This document shows positions 62,445 through 64,000 of a stretch of 64,000 bases of DNA, in pieces. The stretch comes from Marinobacter halotolerans. Its GTDB lineage: Bacteria; Pseudomonadota; Gammaproteobacteria; Pseudomonadales; Oleiphilaceae. The stretch is from contig NZ_VMHP01000002.1 of the NCBI RefSeq assembly GCF_008795985.1, forward strand, positions 372,001-436,000. The letters are read 5' to 3'. Numbering within the stretch: the stretch's first letter is position 1; every line of letters begins with the position of its first letter. The notes under the pieces are model-generated. The model was not told the DNA's origin and searched no databases. It was given only the letters and a program-made list of their open reading frames with translations. A program made the translations under genes and the position numbers.

Positions 62445-63179
62445 ATGACATTGGCGAAAGAACTTGGAATCTACAAGAGAACCGGAAACGGCGGCCCTTC
62501 AGCGCTTGTTGAGGAGCACGCACCTCTGGTCAAGAAAATTGCCCTTCACCTGATGGCCCGTCTGCCTCCCTCGGTTCAACTGGAAGATCTGATGCAGGCC
62601 GGCATGATGGGTCTGCTGGAAGCCTCCCAGCGATATACGTCTACCAAGGGCGCCACCTTTGAGACCTACGCCGGCATTCGCATCCGTGGTGCCATGGTGG
62701 ACGAGATCCGCAAAGGCGACTGGGTTCCCCGTTCGGTCCACCGTAATGCCCGCCGTATTTCCAGTGCCATCAAGGTTGTCGAGGACCGTCTAGGTCGCGA
62801 AGCCCAGGACTGGGAAGTGGCGGAAGAGATGGGGCTTGATATTAATGACTATTACGCCGGGCTGAGTGATGCCAACAGCGGACGACTTTTTAGTCTTGAT
62901 GAGCTCAATGAATCCGGCGACCTGCCGATAGACGAACAGAACGTGGGCGATAACCCGCTTGAAGGTCTGGCTTCGGCGAAATTCAAATCCAGCCTGGCGG
63001 GCGCGATTGATGATCTGCCTGAACGCGAGAAACTGGTGTTGAGCCTGTATTACCAGGAAGAGCTCAACCTTAAAGAAATTGGTGCGGTACTCGGTGTAAG
63101 CGAAAGCCGCGTCAGCCAGATCCACAGCCAGGCGGCGTTACGCTTGCGCGGGCGGCTCGCAGACTGGCATCAGAAATAA
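62445..63179 (+). CDS. fliA: FliA, sigma-28 flagellar sigma factor
   Basis: A 244-residue sigma factor. Region 2 has LMARLPPSVQLEDLMQAGMMGLLEA and FETYAGIRIRGAMVDEIRKGDWVPRSV. Region 4 carries LPEREKLVLSLYYQEELNLKEIGAVLGVSESRVSQIHSQAALRLR. It directs late genes such as flagellin and chemotaxis genes and is held by FlgM. It is preceded by flhG (30 bases). Confidence 0.97.
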   Translation: MTLAKELGIYKRTGNGGPSALVEEHAPLVKKIALHLMARLPPSVQLEDLMQAGMMGLLEASQRYTSTKGATFETYAGIRIRGAMVDEIRKGDWVPRSVHRNARRISSAIKVVEDRLGREAQDWEVAEEMGLDINDYYAGLSDANSGRLFSLDELNESGDLPIDEQNVGDNPLEGLASAKFKSSLAGAIDDLPEREKLVLSLYYQEELNLKEIGAVLGVSESRVSQIHSQAALRLRGRLADWHQK

Positions 63180-63277
63180 TGCTTTACATAAAGTAGCGGC
63201 TTTCATAAACCGTGGCCTGCTAGACTGTCGGCCAACCGCCGAATATGAATTCCGGGCATTGCTAACTGGAGGTCCCA

Positions 63278-63661
63278 TTGGACAAAAACATGAAAATCCT
63301 GATCGTGGATGATTTCTCAACCATGCGACGGATCATCAAAAATCTGCTGAGAGATCTCGGTTTTAGTAACACCGATGAGGCAGATGATGGCAACACAGCT
63401 CTGCCGATGCTTCGAAGCGGCAAGTATGACTTTCTGGTGACGGACTGGAACATGCCCGGCATGTCAGGGCTGGACCTTCTTAAAGAGGTCCGGGCTGATG
63501 ATGACCTGAAGACTCTGCCCGTGTTGATGGTAACTGCGGAAGCCAAGCGTGATCAGATCGTGGCGGCGGCGCAGGCCGGTGTGAATGGTTACGTGGTAAA
63601 ACCGTTCACCGCAGCCGTTCTGAAGGAAAAGATCGAGAAGATCTTCGAACGGATCCAGTAA
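63278..63661 (+). CDS. cheY: CheY, chemotaxis response regulator
   Basis: A 127-residue single receiver domain with acidic pocket VDD, phospho-acceptor Asp56 ([13 protein letters not shown]), Thr in VLMVTAEAK and Lys in [11 protein letters not shown]. Phospho-CheY binds FliM to reverse the motor. The start is TTG (MDKNMKIL), preferred because GGAGGT ends four bases before it, while the in-frame ATG (63290) is sixteen bases from that site. Vibrio and Shewanella CheY have the same five-residue lead. cheZ follows 19 bases later. Confidence 0.95.
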   Translation: MDKNMKILIVDDFSTMRRIIKNLLRDLGFSNTDEADDGNTALPMLRSGKYDFLVTDWNMPGMSGLDLLKEVRADDDLKTLPVLMVTAEAKRDQIVAAAQAGVNGYVVKPFTAAVLKEKIEKIFERIQ

Positions 63662-63680
63662 CCAGAGGTCGGATGGCTCT

Positions 63681-64000
63681 ATGAGCAAGCAAGAGACGGA
63701 CGGTCAGGGGCTGGAGCCGGAGGCCAAGGCAAAACTTCAAAGCCAGGCTGAACAACTGCTCGAACAGGTAAACGCAGGTGATTATACCGCCGCCATGACG
63801 GTGATTAACGATCTGACCGAGGTTAGGGATCAGAGCCTTTACCGCGAAGTGGGCCGGCTGACCCGGAGCCTGCACGAGGCCATACGGAATTTCCAGATTG
63901 ACCCGCGCAATGCCGAGCAGTCTGAGGCGCTGTCCAAAATGACTGACGCGTCTGACCGGCTTGAATACGTGGTGCAGATGACCAGCAAAGCGGCGAATCG
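63681..64000 (+). CDS. cheZ: CheZ, CheY-phosphate phosphatase, N-terminal part
   Basis: The gene starts at ATG 63681 and runs off the right edge; 106 codons are visible. The helical NAGDYTAAMTVINDLTEVRDQSLYREVGRLTRSLHEAIRNFQIDPR, then DASDRLEYVVQMTSKAAN, matches the N-terminal helices of CheZ before the CheY-binding site. It removes phosphate from CheY. Its position after cheY is standard. Confidence 0.93.
   Translation, partial: MSKQETDGQGLEPEAKAKLQSQAEQLLEQVNAGDYTAAMTVINDLTEVRDQSLYREVGRLTRSLHEAIRNFQIDPRNAEQSEALSKMTDASDRLEYVVQMTSKAAN

Noticed and set aside
63180..63277. Possible FliA (sigma-28) or sigma-54 promoter before cheY
   Set aside because: GCCGAATA resembles a sigma-28 -10 box but no TAAA-type -35 box is at the right distance. 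TGGCC near 63213 lacks the GC at the required spacing.
1..64000. tRNA, rRNA, CRISPR arrays, transposase genes, prophage genes
   Set aside because: No direct-repeat spacing, transposase motif (DDE), phage structural gene or RNA gene pattern was noticed in reading the window. Small RNA genes cannot be excluded without a covariance-model search.

Overview
The window looks like a chromosome segment of a free-living marine gammaproteobacterium. The closest fit is a Marinobacter-type, Pseudomonas-related organism. This rests on gene order and protein style only: a FleQ/FlrA-controlled polar flagellar cluster, a lexA-sulA pair followed by the two small genes found there in pseudomonads, and tamA-tamB. 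No rRNA, tRNA, CRISPR array or insertion sequence was seen.

Left part (about 1-30,200): a mixed accessory and housekeeping region. The left edge holds the start of a McrB-like AAA+ gene (minus strand). Diverging from it is a gene fusing a SAM methyltransferase domain to an HNH nuclease domain. Together they make a plausible, unassigned defence-type locus. Then come a flavin amine oxidase, a DUF465 protein, an outer-membrane barrel protein, a hydrolase with the full residue set of fluoroacetate dehalogenases, a decayed rhuM gene, two cyclic-di-GMP enzymes, a four-gene minus-strand group (Gfo/Idh oxidoreductase, Coq7-like, hypothetical, SDR), small hypotheticals, a gamma-glutamylcyclotransferase-like gene, an amidase, a voltage-sensor-like membrane protein, tamA-tamB, an amidoligase/glutamyl-hydrolase pair, lexA-sulA with an SOS box, and a DUF1329 protein.

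Right part (about 30,200-64,000): the flagellar locus. It runs flrA, flrB, flrC, then a 4.4-kb insert (a BTAD regulator-alpha/beta-hydrolase fusion and two related lipoproteins), then fliE-F-G-H-I-J, hsbA-hsbR-hptB, fliK, fliL-M-N-O-P-Q-R, flhB, then a minus-strand block (upp, uraA, a methyltransferase), then flhA, flhF, flhG, fliA, cheY and the start of cheZ. Five sites with the exact sigma-54 GG-N10-GC spacing lie before flrB, fliE, fliK, fliL and flhA. This fits the known hierarchy in which FlrA/FleQ activates class II genes with RpoN. Rho-independent terminators lie before fliE and between fliK and fliL.

How it works together: FlrA (with a conserved cyclic-di-GMP motif) switches on the FlrB-FlrC two-component pair and the export/basal-body genes. 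FlhF and FlhG set pole position and number, and FliA drives late genes. The HptB-HsbR-HsbA relay, encoded in the middle of the fli genes, is known elsewhere to connect phosphorelay signals with FlgM and cyclic-di-GMP control. The features most worth a second look are the methyltransferase-HNH gene beside the McrB-like gene, the regulator-hydrolase fusion and repeat lipoproteins inserted in the flagellar cluster, and a palindromic element after flhB.
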